Shown here: piece by piece, positions 18,422 to 26,341 of the stretch
How positions within the stretch are numbered: the first letter of the stretch is position 1
Layout of the letters: the number at the start of each line of letters is the position of its first letter
Assembly (NCBI GenBank): GCA_963931255.1
Contig: OZ006972.1
Span: 310,001-374,000, forward strand
Direction: 5' to 3'
DNA: 64,000 nucleotides
Source of the DNA: CALUVN01 sp944323595
Lineage (GTDB): Bacteria > Cyanobacteriota > Vampirovibrionia > Gastranaerophilales > Gastranaerophilaceae
Translations under genes and position numbers: made by a program
Notes under the pieces: generated by a model
Told to the model about the DNA's origin: nothing
What the model saw: the letters and a program-made list of their open reading frames with translations, nothing else
The model's database searches: none

Positions 18422-19658
18422 GTTCTTTTACTCCAACTGTACGCGCCAAAGCATATTTGTAATCTTCAGGGCTACGGGAAAACTTGATATAAACTTCATC
18501 GTTTGTATTCCCAAGCTCAACATCTTCACCGGAATCGTTTCTTATTCCGTCGACAGTTGCCGTAAATTGTTCGTGCGGGGTAATTATTTCAACCTCATCA
18601 TGCAGCAACATTTTATTTTTAATTTTTACTAAAAAATAACCGTCGTCCGTAACTTTTCCGTCCCTGAATTCGCATAAGAAATCCGCACCGGCAAGCCCTT
18701 TTGAAATATCATAACTATAACCGTCAGACGGGTGCTCACCGAGCGCAAAACCTGTTGTATAGCCTCTGTTGCCGACTTTTTTAAGTTCAACAAAATATTT
18801 ATGCAAGTCAGCATCAGGATTTTCACGGGCTTCATCAATAGCCTGCCTGTAGGCTTTTGCAACAGCAGAAACATAATACAAACTTTTTGTACGCCCTTCG
18901 ACTTTTAATGAATCAACACCGGCTTCAATAAGAGCAGGAATATGTTCAACCAGACACAAATCTTTCGGGCTCAAAATATGAGTGCCGCGACCGTCTTCAT
19001 TAATTTCATAATACTGATCCGGTCTGGTGCTTTCAACAAGTTTATAACTCCAGCGGCAAGGCTGCGAACAATTACCGTGATTTGCTTTACGTTCACCGTT
19101 TGTAAAATAGTCGCTCAAAAGACAACGGCCGGAAAAAGAAACGCACTGTGAGCCGTGGACAAAACATTCCAGTTCAATATCAGGCACCTGACGTCGAATT
19201 TCCGCAATATCTTTTATTGCAAGTTCGCGGGCAAGAATTACACGGGAAGCCCCCAGATCGCGCCAGAATTTAACACTTTCGTAATTAAGCGTATTGGTTT
19301 GTGTGCTTACATGAACAGGCATTTCCGGCATATATTTACGAACAAGATTAAACACCCCGAAATCACTCAATATAACCGCATCAGGATTAGCATCCTTAAA
19401 TCTGTCAATGCAGCTTTCAAGAAGCCTTATATCATCGTTAAAAGCAAAAATATTCAACGTAACATAAGCTTTAGCACCAAGTTTATGAGCAAGATCAACC
19501 GCATATTTCAAATTATCAAGAGTAATGAGTTCGCCTTTTCTCATCGCTCTCAAACTGAAATCAACGACGCCTAAATATACTGCATTTGCACCATATTTTA
19601 CTGCATATTCTAACTTTTCCAAATTGCCCGCAGGCATTAATAATTCTGTATCCCGCAT
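18411..19658 (-). CDS. Peptidase U32-family protein (TrhP/RlhA-like)
   Basis: 415 aa. The barrel start LLMPAGNLEKLEYAVKYGAN, the loop HVSTQTNTLNYESV, and the cysteine cluster FVHGSQCVSFSGRCLLSDYF...GNCSQPCRW are the U32 signature. EGRTKSLYYVSAVAKAYR follows. The Cys set binds an Fe-S cluster in characterised members, which hydroxylate tRNA (TrhP) or 23S rRNA (RlhA) rather than cut protein. A tRNA wobble-uridine role is the best guess. Upstream sequence has no ribosome-binding site but an excellent promoter 6 nt before the ATG. Confidence 0.9.
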   Translation of the reverse strand: MRDTELLMPAGNLEKLEYAVKYGANAVYLGVVDFSLRAMRKGELITLDNLKYAVDLAHKLGAKAYVTLNIFAFNDDIRLLESCIDRFKDANPDAVILSDFGVFNLVRKYMPEMPVHVSTQTNTLNYESVKFWRDLGASRVILARELAIKDIAEIRRQVPDIELECFVHGSQCVSFSGRCLLSDYFTNGERKANHGNCSQPCRWSYKLVESTRPDQYYEINEDGRGTHILSPKDLCLVEHIPALIEAGVDSLKVEGRTKSLYYVSAVAKAYRQAIDEARENPDADLHKYFVELKKVGNRGYTTGFALGEHPSDGYSYDISKGLAGADFLCEFRDGKVTDDGYFLVKIKNKMLLHDEVEIITPHEQFTATVDGIRNDSGEDVELGNTNDEVYIKFSRSPEDYKYALARTVGVKEHVY

Positions 19659-19664
19659 AGTTGT

Positions 19665-19693
19665 ATATTATCCTAAAGGTGATAAATAATCAA
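19665..19693 (-). promoter_or_regulatory. Promoter giving a leaderless U32 transcript
   Basis: On the - strand: -35 TTGATT (19693-19688), 17-nt spacer, -10 TAATAT (19670-19665), then 6 nt and the ATG at 19658. The expected transcription start coincides with the A of the ATG. Confidence 0.6.
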
Positions 19694-19769
19694 CTAATCG
19701 GGTGATGCCCAAATTTGATAAATGTAGAAAATAAAATAAAGACCAAAAATTAAATGGAGAATATACATT

Positions 19770-19904
19770 ATGCAAACAATCGAAACCGCAACTGCAACCC
19801 TTAAAGAAATCTGGAATTACCAGCATCCTATTATGCACACATGGTTTGTGCTGAGTTCTGCATCAATATGCTTTATGTTCGCTCTGCTGTACTTTGTACT
19901 CTAA
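19770..19904 (+). CDS. 44-aa single-helix membrane protein
   Basis: ATG at 19770 with GGAGA about 9 nt upstream, stop at 19902-19904. The product starts with an amphipathic segment (MQTIETATATLKEIWNYQHP), then an uninterrupted hydrophobic helix (TWFVLSSASICFMFALLYFV). It lies alone between two - strand genes. One membrane helix, N-terminal tail probably cytoplasmic. Function unknown; it resembles the group of small membrane proteins at 40952-41772 in size and plan but not in sequence. Confidence 0.6.
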   Translation: MQTIETATATLKEIWNYQHPIMHTWFVLSSASICFMFALLYFVL

Positions 19905-19984
19905 CCGGACATCCAAAAGTGCCAGATACAAAATAAATATGAAAACTGCTGTTCCGCTCAACGGAAAATTATTTCAAAACTAAT

Positions 19985-20809
19985 TTATTCTTTAACTCCG
20001 CCCTGCATAATATCATTAATAAAATATTTTTTCCCCAGCAAAAATACACCTATGACAGGAATTGTGCAAATCACGGAACAAGCAAGCAGCTCACCCCAGA
20101 GTGTAACCTCTCTGAAGCTGCCCTTAAATATTGCCAACCCCACAGGAAGCGTTCTCATACTTTCTGAATTTGTCACAATTAGCGGCCACATAAAACTATT
20201 CCAGCTTGTAACAAACGTAAATATAGCAAGAGTTACAACAGTCGGCAGAGCCAGCGGCAGCGCAATTTTATAAAAAGTCTGAAAAAGATTGCACCCGTCT
20301 ATGCGTGCAGATTCTTCCAAATCGTTCGGAAAAGATAGAAAATACTGCCGCATTAAAAATACACCAAATCCGCCGAATAATGCCGGCAGAATTAAAGCCT
20401 GATACGTATCTATCCAGTTAAATTCCCTCATAAGAAAAAACAGAGGGATAATGTTCACCTGCGGCGGCACAAGCATCGTAATAAGGATTAGCAAAAACAA
20501 ACCGTTTCTGAACGGGAATTTCAATCTTGCAAAAGCATACCCCGCCATAGAGGCAAAAATTACCTGCCCGATTGTGGTTAAAAGCGCAACCAGCAAGCTG
20601 TTGAGAAAATATTTACTTAAAGGGATTGAATAAAATACATTACGGTAATTATCAAAAGTTAAATCCGTATGGATAAAATTTCCTGCGCCGGTAAAAATAC
20701 TTGCTTCATTAGTAAAAGAAAGATTAACCATCGCAAAAAACGGATAAAGCATACTTAATGCAATCCCAATAAGCGTCAAATACCCTAGCCATAACCTCAA
20801 ATTTTTCAT
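19985..20809 (-). CDS. Carbohydrate ABC transporter permease (MalG/UgpE type)
   Basis: 274 aa, six membrane helices. The EAA loop that contacts the ATPase is clear (EESARIDGCNLFQTFYKIAL, about 190-209), and the N-terminus has the LYPFFAMVNLSFTNEA stretch of this CUT1 subfamily. It should be one half of the channel for a sugar or glycerol-phosphate importer. No second permease, ATPase or binding protein is adjacent in the window, so it is an orphan gene. No Shine-Dalgarno; a perfect TATAAT ends 6 nt before the ATG. Confidence 0.9.
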   Translation of the reverse strand: MKNLRLWLGYLTLIGIALSMLYPFFAMVNLSFTNEASIFTGAGNFIHTDLTFDNYRNVFYSIPLSKYFLNSLLVALLTTIGQVIFASMAGYAFARLKFPFRNGLFLLILITMLVPPQVNIIPLFFLMREFNWIDTYQALILPALFGGFGVFLMRQYFLSFPNDLEESARIDGCNLFQTFYKIALPLALPTVVTLAIFTFVTSWNSFMWPLIVTNSESMRTLPVGLAIFKGSFREVTLWGELLACSVICTIPVIGVFLLGKKYFINDIMQGGVKE

Positions 20810-20815
20810 ACAACA

Positions 20816-20824
20816 ATTATAACA
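20816..20824 (-). promoter_or_regulatory. Extended -10 promoter of the ABC permease gene
   Basis: On the - strand TGTTATAAT (TGn plus TATAAT) ends 6 nt before the ATG at 20809, so the message is predicted to be leaderless. Confidence 0.6.
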
Positions 20825-20900
20825 GGAAAGTCATAAAGTTAACATCAGGTTTTTCCACTTTCTAAATAAAAAAGGAGGCATAATCCGCAGGTCGTGCAGA

Positions 20901-20984
20901 ACAAATATTGAAATTATTTGAACATCTAATACAAGCGACATTTTGAATGTAGAGGAGCCGTCCAGATGCAAACATCATGTTTGC
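20901..20984 (-). repeat. Dispersed repeat, copy 1
   Basis: Read on the - strand this begins with a hairpin (GCAAACA / TGTTTGC) and continues with ACGGCTCCTC, TTCAAAA, GTCGC, AGATGTTCAA. The same order recurs at 40510-40596 on the + strand at roughly 75 percent identity by eye. The hairpin arms differ at one position with the pairing kept. Confidence 0.65.
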
Positions 20985-20989
20985 ACTAA

Positions 20990-21018
20990 AAAAGCGGAAC
21001 CTGAAAGATTCCGCTTTT
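20990..21018. terminator. Terminator of the pilin gene
   Basis: AAAAGCGGAA / TTCCGCTTTT, 10 bp, 9-nt loop. Reading the - strand, the stem runs straight into a T-tract, so it ends the pilin transcript. Confidence 0.85.
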
Positions 21019-21042
21019 AAATGTATTAACTATACTAACAAA

Positions 21043-21699
21043 TTATTTTTTGTATAATACAGCTCTACCAGCATCAGTTGCAGGATAAATACCTTGATCG
21101 TAGAATACAACCGGATAAATATCTGCAGGGCTGTCAACTATGCAGTTATCACCAGCGCCTGAAGAACAAACTGTTTGTCTGTTAGGAGCTTTTGTACCGT
21201 TAACATCGATAAAACCGCGGCAATCTGTGTCAGCAGCTGGCTCACCATCTTCCATAACGTTACCCTCAGTACAATTTTGAGCACTTTTGTTGAATGTAAA
21301 CATAATACCGTCATTAAAGAATACTGTATAGTTAGATGCTATACCAGTTGTACCAGCAGTACTTTGAGAATCAACGTCTGAACCTAAAATATAGCTGTAA
21401 CCAGAAATTGCACCATCTTCAGTTCGTACAACATTTGTTCTGTTATTCAACAATGCAAATACAGAAAAATCACCTGAACCTGTACCTGTTGAAGTTGTAG
21501 TACCTAAGTCGTAATCATCAAGAGCTAAGTTTAATACTACAGCTTGAGAAATTACAGATAAAGCTTTTTTGTAAGCTGTTTTGTATTGAGCACCGTTAGT
21601 AGCATTCATCAATGTAGGCATTGTCATAGCAGCTACAACGCCGATGATACCCAGAGTAATCAATACTTCTGCCAAAGTAAACCCGAAACGTTTTGTCAT
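21043..21699 (-). CDS. Type IV pilin-like protein
   Basis: 218 aa. A prepilin leader (MTKRFG) is followed by FTLAEVLITLGIIGVVAAMT, the class III/IV N-terminal helix with Glu5 after the cleavage Gly, so prepilin peptidase should process it after G6. The C-terminal globular domain has four or more Cys (NCTEGN, DCRGF, TVCSSG, NCIVDS) that may form disulfides. It could be a major or minor pilin or a pseudopilin. AAAGGTG precedes the ATG. The gene stands alone; the pilus inner-membrane genes are at 43.9-46.4 kb. Confidence 0.9.
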   Translation of the reverse strand: MTKRFGFTLAEVLITLGIIGVVAAMTMPTLMNATNGAQYKTAYKKALSVISQAVVLNLALDDYDLGTTTSTGTGSGDFSVFALLNNRTNVVRTEDGAISGYSYILGSDVDSQSTAGTTGIASNYTVFFNDGIMFTFNKSAQNCTEGNVMEDGEPAADTDCRGFIDVNGTKAPNRQTVCSSGAGDNCIVDSPADIYPVVFYDQGIYPATDAGRAVLYKK

Positions 21700-22155
21700 A
21701 ACTTTTTCACCTTTCTTTTTAAGTAACTATGTACATAATATTTTTTCAACTCTGCTTTCAAACTCTGATTTACTCTCTAAATAATCAATGCATGAAAACA
21801 CCGAAACGAGTTGTTATAACCAAAATATTACTCTTTATATATCTATTTTAACCTATTTTATAGCTTTTGTCAATGGGATGGCTACGTCATTTGCATGATT
21901 TTCCGGCATCGCATCCAGTCAAAAATGCCATATATCAACTAGTTAAGCCTGGTTAATTCTTTAGAATTAGAATGTAATATTTTTGTAAAAATAGTACACA
22001 TTTCTTTAAACTCTGTAATATTACGTAACATAAGGCTAATTAAATAAATATCGCCTTTTGAAGCTATTCAAGAAGTTTAAAAATCTTTAAATTGAATAAT
22101 CCCCCTAAAAATGTAATCGGTCTGTAGGACATTTCAAGTATGCCCAACCGACGAT
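21700..22155. other. AT-rich stretch without a supported gene
   Basis: Holds the pilin promoter region on the - strand and, near 22090-22155, the degraded upstream part of the RAYT remnant, where coding sense is split among frames. Apart from a short palindrome around 22142-22160 I see nothing else. Confidence 0.35.
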
Positions 22156-22413
22156 TTGAAAATCGGGTATAAAAATAAACGTGAAAAAGGAATTTTCCAG
22201 AGACGTTACTGGGAACATACAATTACTTCAGAAGAAGAATTAAACAATCAAATCAATTACATTCATTACAATCCCGTTAAACACGCTCTTGTAAATCAAG
22301 TAAAGGACTGGCAGTATTCTTCTTTTCATAAATTTGTAAAGCAAGGTTTATATGAAAATGATTGGGGCAGCATAGAGGATATTAAAAATATTAAAGATTT
22401 AGATTTTGAATAG
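22156..22413 (+). pseudogene. C-terminal fragment of a REP-associated tyrosine transposase (RAYT)
   Basis: The 85-codon frame carries the C-terminal half of a Y1/IS200-like transposase of the RAYT group: IFQRRYWEHTITSEEELN, then NYIHYNPVKHALV and WQYSSFHKFVKQGLYENDWG, all family hallmarks. The N-terminal half with the HUH metal-binding pair and usual start is missing, and upstream sequence shows frame breaks. RAYTs are single-copy relatives of transposases that move REP palindromes; this copy should be dead. The window contains several REP-like palindromes that a functional relative could have spread. Confidence 0.85.
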
Positions 22414-22495
22414 TCTTCATCTTTGTTATCTTCAGAAATTTACGAATTTTAATAACATGTTTACAAGAGATTTTGTCTGTGATACATTAAAATTT

Positions 22496-22575
22496 GCGGA
22501 TGTAATTGGTAGAAAAGTCCGCAGGCTGGAACGCTTAAGCCGAAATATTTAAGTTCCGCCGGGTGTAGATATACC
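22496..22575 (+). promoter_or_regulatory. Structured leader before rplF (candidate)
   Basis: Two stems can form: GCGGA (22496-22500) with TCCGC (22518-22522), and GGAAC..TTAA (22528-22538) with TTAAGTTCC (22549-22557). They lie just upstream of the AAGGAG of rplF. Ribosomal protein operons are often autoregulated by leader RNA structures, so this could be such a site; the sequence also faintly resembles a tRNA D-arm (AATTGGTAGA). No known class was recognised. Confidence 0.35.
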
Positions 22576-22591
22576 ATAAGGAGAAAAAACT

Positions 22592-23131
22592 ATGTCACGT
22601 ATCGGAAAATTACCTATCGAAATTCCAGCAGGAGTTGAGGTAAAAATCGAAGGACACGTCATTACTGCAAAAGGACCTTTAGGTACTGAAGTTGTAGAAA
22701 TTCGTCCTGAAATCGATGTTAAAGTTGAAGACAATCACGTAATTGTTACAAGAAAAGATGATTCAAGAGAAGCACGTTCTTTACACGGTCTTTCAAGAAC
22801 TTTGATTGCTAACGCTGTTAAAGGTGTTAAAGACGGTTTTGTAAAAAATCTTGAAATCCAAGGTGTAGGTTACCGTGCTCAAATGCAAGGTACTACATTA
22901 AATATGCAACTGGGTTATTCTCACCCTGTTGATATTGTTCCTCCTGCAGGAATTACAATTTCTGTAGAAGCTAACACAAAAATCAGCGTAAAAGGTACCA
23001 ACAAACAAACTGTAGGCGATGTTGCCGCTGAAATCAGAGGAAAACGTCCACCTGAAGTTTATAAAGGAAAAGGTATCAGATACGAAGGCGAATACGTAAG
23101 ACGTAAAGCCGGTAAAGCTGGTAAGAAATAA
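22592..23131 (+). CDS. rplF: 50S ribosomal protein L6
   Basis: 179 aa, normal length. MSRIGKLPIEIPAGVEVKI at the start and GKGIRYEGEYVRRKAGKAGKK at the end are diagnostic. L6 binds 23S rRNA near the GTPase centre. AAGGAG precedes the ATG. Normally rplF lies between rpsH and rplR-rpsE; here a transposase remnant is upstream instead of rpsH, so the spc operon is broken at this point. Confidence 0.97.
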   Translation: MSRIGKLPIEIPAGVEVKIEGHVITAKGPLGTEVVEIRPEIDVKVEDNHVIVTRKDDSREARSLHGLSRTLIANAVKGVKDGFVKNLEIQGVGYRAQMQGTTLNMQLGYSHPVDIVPPAGITISVEANTKISVKGTNKQTVGDVAAEIRGKRPPEVYKGKGIRYEGEYVRRKAGKAGKK

Positions 23132-23154
23132 TAACTAACCGGAGTCGGCTGGTA

Positions 23155-23478
23155 ATGAAAGTATCTTTTTCAGGTATATACGATATCAGATTCCCTTACG
23201 GCACAACTGATAAGGAAATAGATAAAAAATATACGGATATCCAAAGTTATATTAATGAAAAATATTCTCGTATTAATGAGATGTTTGGTATTGAAGTAAA
23301 AGATAGTTTCAATATTCAAAAAACTGATAAAAAGCTGGCTGATAAAGGTATCAGACTTTCTACTACTGTTGATAATCCTTGGATTTTGTGTGATATTTTT
23401 GACAAGATAGATAAAGATTTTGCGCAGCAGTATGTAGATAAATCTAAAGTCGAATTAGTATTGGATACAAAAGCATAG
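23155..23478 (+). CDS. Small orphan protein inserted between rplF and rplR
   Basis: 107 aa, no recognised domain. It opens MKVSFSGIYDIRFPYGTTDK and is rich in Lys, Asp and Ile, likely a small soluble alpha/beta protein. The start is only weakly supported (GGAG 13 nt upstream). It lies 24 bp after rplF and before rplR, so it is presumably expressed with the ribosomal genes. The xSFSGx start resembles the short N-terminal signature of other orphan proteins in this window (28635, 34540). Function unknown. Confidence 0.65.
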   Translation: MKVSFSGIYDIRFPYGTTDKEIDKKYTDIQSYINEKYSRINEMFGIEVKDSFNIQKTDKKLADKGIRLSTTVDNPWILCDIFDKIDKDFAQQYVDKSKVELVLDTKA

Positions 23479-23537
23479 CCCGCATAAACCCTTGAAAGTG
23501 GTTTTTCAAGAAGGTTTGGGTGAAAGGAGAAAATAAA

Positions 23538-23906
23538 ATGATTAAACAAAAAGCAAGAAAACCACAAACACAAAAAAGACACAGATCAATCAGAGTTAAA
23601 TTGTCAGGAACAAAAGAATTCCCTAGATTAGCTGTATACAGAAGTACAAAACACATCTATGCACAGTTAATTGACGATGAAAACCATGTAACATTAGCTG
23701 CAGCTTCTTCAAACGACAAAGAACTTAAAGCTAAATTGGCTCACGGCGGTAACATTGATGCTGCTAAAGTTGTCGGCGAAGCAATTGCTAAGAAAGCTTT
23801 AAAAGCAGGCGTTGAATGTGTTGTATTCGACCGCGGCGGTTTCTTATACCACGGACGTGTACAGGCACTTGCAGATGCAGCTCGTGAAGCCGGTCTGATG
23901 TTCTAA
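23538..23906 (+). CDS. rplR: 50S ribosomal protein L18
   Basis: 122 aa. KARKPQTQKRHRSIRVKLSG starts the protein and ends with the conserved FDRGGFLYHGRVQALADAAREAGL. L18 binds 5S rRNA. The ATG at 23538 has AAAGGAG 8 nt upstream; the longer ORF start at 23520 overlaps that site and is rejected. A hairpin (TTGAAA / TTTCAA, 23494-23510) lies just upstream. A terminator follows directly, so rpsE is not downstream as it usually is. Confidence 0.96.
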   Translation: MIKQKARKPQTQKRHRSIRVKLSGTKEFPRLAVYRSTKHIYAQLIDDENHVTLAAASSNDKELKAKLAHGGNIDAAKVVGEAIAKKALKAGVECVVFDRGGFLYHGRVQALADAAREAGLMF

Positions 23907-23930
23907 TTATTTAATAAAAATAATTTTTAA

Positions 23931-23961
23931 AAGCCTCTTGAATATTTCAGGGGGCTTTTTT
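23931..23961 (+). terminator. Terminator after rplR
   Basis: AAGCCTC / GGGGCTT with a T-run to 23961. It closes the rplF-rplR unit. Confidence 0.75.
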
Positions 23962-24050
23962 AAATGTTTGCCAATATGATTAAAAAATAATTAATTATTT
24001 GAGTATTTCGCAAAATTTATATTATCATAATAATAGGAGACATATAAATT

Positions 24051-25106
24051 ATGGAATACAAAGATTATTATGAAATATTAGGTGTAAAACGTGACGCAAC
24101 GGAAGCCGAGATTAAATCTGCATACCGTAAACTTGCACGTAAATACCACCCGGATGTAAATAAAACAAAAGAAGCTGAAAGTAAATTTAAAGATATAAAT
24201 GAAGCTTATGAGGTTTTAGGCGACAAACAAAAACGTCAAAGATACGACAGTTTGGGGTCAAACTGGCAGGGCGGACAAAGTTACACACCGCCTCCTGGAT
24301 TTGAAAACTTCGGTTTTGGCGGTGGTCAAGGCGGCTATCAAAGTTATAGTTTCAACGGGCAGGATTTGGGCGGATTTTCCGACTTTTTCAGTTCCTTGTT
24401 CGGTGATATGATGGGCGGCGGAATGCGCGGGGCTCAAGGTATGAACTTTGGCGGCTTTGATTTCGGCGGAGGTGCACAAAGTCAAGGAACACGTTCCAGA
24501 GGCAGAAGAGCACAGCAACAGGCTCCAAAAGAAGATTTGGATGTAACAATGAACCTGAATGTTACACTTCAGGATTTGATGTCTAAATCTCCGATTAATG
24601 TTAAATTTAACCAGATGGAACGCTGTACGCAATGTCCTCCGGGGGGCGGCTATTGTTCTGCCTGCGGCGGTACCGGTATAAGAAGCGAACAAAAATCAAT
24701 TAAAGTTAAATTGCCGTCACCATTACATGAAGGGCAAAAAGTTCGTGTTAAAGGCGAGGGCAAAACGGATGCTTACGGACAAAAGGGTGACCTTTATCTT
24801 ATAATTCATATCAAAGATAAGGATTATGAAGTCGATGGCAGTGATCTTATAAAAGATTTGGAAGTAAGTCCTGCAGAGGCGGTTCTTGGAACGAAAAAAG
24901 AGGTTAAAACTCCGGAAGGCAATATAAGCGTCAAAATTCCGCCAAAAACTTCTTCAGGGCAAATGCTGCGGCTTAAAGGTCTCGGTCTCCCTAAAAAAGA
25001 GGGCGGCAAGGGAAACCTTAATATAAGAATAAAAATAATTATCCCGAAAGATCTTACTGATAAAGAAATTGATCTTTATAAAAAACTTGCAGAATTAAGA
25101 AAATAG
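24051..25106 (+). CDS. DnaJ-family co-chaperone with a reduced zinc finger
   Basis: 351 aa. A J domain at residues 3-68 with HPD (YHPDVN), a Gly/Phe-rich region (about 72-150), then C-terminal substrate domains (about 160-345). Between them only two CxxC pairs remain (CTQC about 191, CSACGGTG about 202), half of the four CxxCxGxG repeats in type I DnaJ. It stimulates the ATPase of DnaK and delivers substrates. GGAG precedes the ATG. No dnaK or grpE is adjacent; it may be a second, CbpA-like J protein. Confidence 0.9.
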   Translation: MEYKDYYEILGVKRDATEAEIKSAYRKLARKYHPDVNKTKEAESKFKDINEAYEVLGDKQKRQRYDSLGSNWQGGQSYTPPPGFENFGFGGGQGGYQSYSFNGQDLGGFSDFFSSLFGDMMGGGMRGAQGMNFGGFDFGGGAQSQGTRSRGRRAQQQAPKEDLDVTMNLNVTLQDLMSKSPINVKFNQMERCTQCPPGGGYCSACGGTGIRSEQKSIKVKLPSPLHEGQKVRVKGEGKTDAYGQKGDLYLIIHIKDKDYEVDGSDLIKDLEVSPAEAVLGTKKEVKTPEGNISVKIPPKTSSGQMLRLKGLGLPKKEGGKGNLNIRIKIIIPKDLTDKEIDLYKKLAELRK

Positions 25107-25110
25107 AATA

Positions 25111-25137
25111 AAACAGCCATTGCATAAATGGCTGTTT
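25111..25137 (+). terminator. Terminator after the DnaJ gene
   Basis: Perfect 11-bp stem AAACAGCCATT / AATGGCTGTTT with a 5-nt loop and T-tract. Confidence 0.9.
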
Positions 25138-25165
25138 TTATTTCTTCATCTATCTAAATAAATTC

Positions 25166-25196
25166 TTGACAGTATTGCGGTTTAATCGGAAAATAT
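25166..25196 (+). promoter_or_regulatory. Likely promoter of the gcv operon
   Basis: A consensus -35 TTGACA at 25166-25171. The -10 is less clear, the best candidates lying at 25189-25196 (AAAATAT). gcvT starts 23 nt later behind an AGAGGGGG ribosome-binding site. No glycine riboswitch-like tandem structure fits in the 80-bp gap. Confidence 0.4.
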
Positions 25197-25218
25197 CTCA
25201 TATAGAGGGGGATTTTCT

Positions 25219-26325
25219 ATGACTAAAGAAACTTATTTGCATGACAAACATGTTCAACTGGGAGCAAGAATGGTTGATTTTGCGGGCTGGCATATGCCTG
25301 TACAGTACACTTCGATTATTGAAGAACATAAAACCGTTCGAGAAAATGTCGGACTGTTTGATGTTTCCCATATGGGAGAAGTTTTTGTGACAGGTAAAGA
25401 TGCGGAAAAGTTTTTGAATAAAATCGTACCTCAGGATATTTCAAAACTGGATTATGAAAAAGCGGTTTACTGTCAGCTTCCGAATAAAAAAGGCGGGCTG
25501 ATTGACGATTTGATTATTTATAAGCTGGGGATTGATTGGTTTTTGATTATCTGTAATGCATCAAGAATTGACGAAGATTTAAACTGGATGGTTCGAAATA
25601 AGCGCGGACTTAATGTAAAAATAGATAATCAGTCACATAATTATTCGCTTCTTGCAATACAGGGGCCGCGTGCTATAGATTTGATGAATAAAATGGGTTT
25701 AAACACACATCAGGATTCTTTTACAATTAAACTGTCAGAAATCTGCGGTTTGAAAGTTCTTGCTTCCCGTACAGGTTATACCGGCGAAGACGGGTTTGAA
25801 ATTCTTGTGGAAAATGAGCATTCTGAATATCTCTGGGATAAAATTCTTGAAGATGGTAAAGAATTCGGGATAAAACCTATCGGGCTCGGTGCAAGAGATA
25901 CCTTGCGTCTTGAAGCTGCATTGCATTTGTACGGAAATGATTTGGATGAAAATACAACGCCTGTTGAAGCCGGTTTATCCTGGTCTATTCCAAAAGAGAA
26001 AACGGCTGATTATAACGGTAAAGATGTTATAATGAATCAGCTTCAAAATGGTACTGACAAGCGTCTGATTGGCTTTAAAATGCTTGATAAATCAATTGCA
26101 CGCCACGAATACGATGTTTATTTTAACGGTGAAAAAGTAGGCGTAGTGACAAGCGGCGGTGTTTCACCTGTGCTGGGAACAAATATAGGGCTTGCTTATG
26201 TAAAAAATATTAAAGAAATTTGCGCAGGCGCAGTTATTCAGGTTATGATAAGGGAAAAACTTCACGATGCTGAGATTGTGAAACGACCTTTCGTACCAAA
26301 AAGAAATATTATACGTGTAAGTTAA
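25219..26325 (+). CDS. gcvT: Aminomethyltransferase, glycine cleavage T protein
   Basis: 368 aa. Typical start (TYLHDKHVQLGARMVDFAGW) and folate-binding landmarks (DVSHMGEVFVTG; TGYTGEDGFEI; LGARDTLRLEAALHLYG). GcvT takes the aminomethyl group from lipoylated H protein and gives 5,10-methylene-tetrahydrofolate and ammonia. First gene of gcvT-gcvH-gcvPA, 16 bp before gcvH. Confidence 0.97.
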   Translation: MTKETYLHDKHVQLGARMVDFAGWHMPVQYTSIIEEHKTVRENVGLFDVSHMGEVFVTGKDAEKFLNKIVPQDISKLDYEKAVYCQLPNKKGGLIDDLIIYKLGIDWFLIICNASRIDEDLNWMVRNKRGLNVKIDNQSHNYSLLAIQGPRAIDLMNKMGLNTHQDSFTIKLSEICGLKVLASRTGYTGEDGFEILVENEHSEYLWDKILEDGKEFGIKPIGLGARDTLRLEAALHLYGNDLDENTTPVEAGLSWSIPKEKTADYNGKDVIMNQLQNGTDKRLIGFKMLDKSIARHEYDVYFNGEKVGVVTSGGVSPVLGTNIGLAYVKNIKEICAGAVIQVMIREKLHDAEIVKRPFVPKRNIIRVS

Positions 26326-26341
26326 TATAAAAGGAGAAGTT

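Noticed and set aside
22496..22575. A tRNA-Leu gene before rplF
   Set aside because: AATTGGTAGA and a 5' GCGGAT resemble a tRNA, but there is no T-arm (GTTCGA) and no matching acceptor 3' strand.
24258..24692. 144-codon frame antisense to dnaJ, and similar long frames antisense to adhE and the AsmA-like gene
   Set aside because: They mirror the codon structure of well-supported genes and show no ribosome-binding site or family signature.
25140..25218. Glycine riboswitch before gcvT
   Set aside because: Only about 80 bp separate the terminator from gcvT, and no paired aptamer structure is visible.
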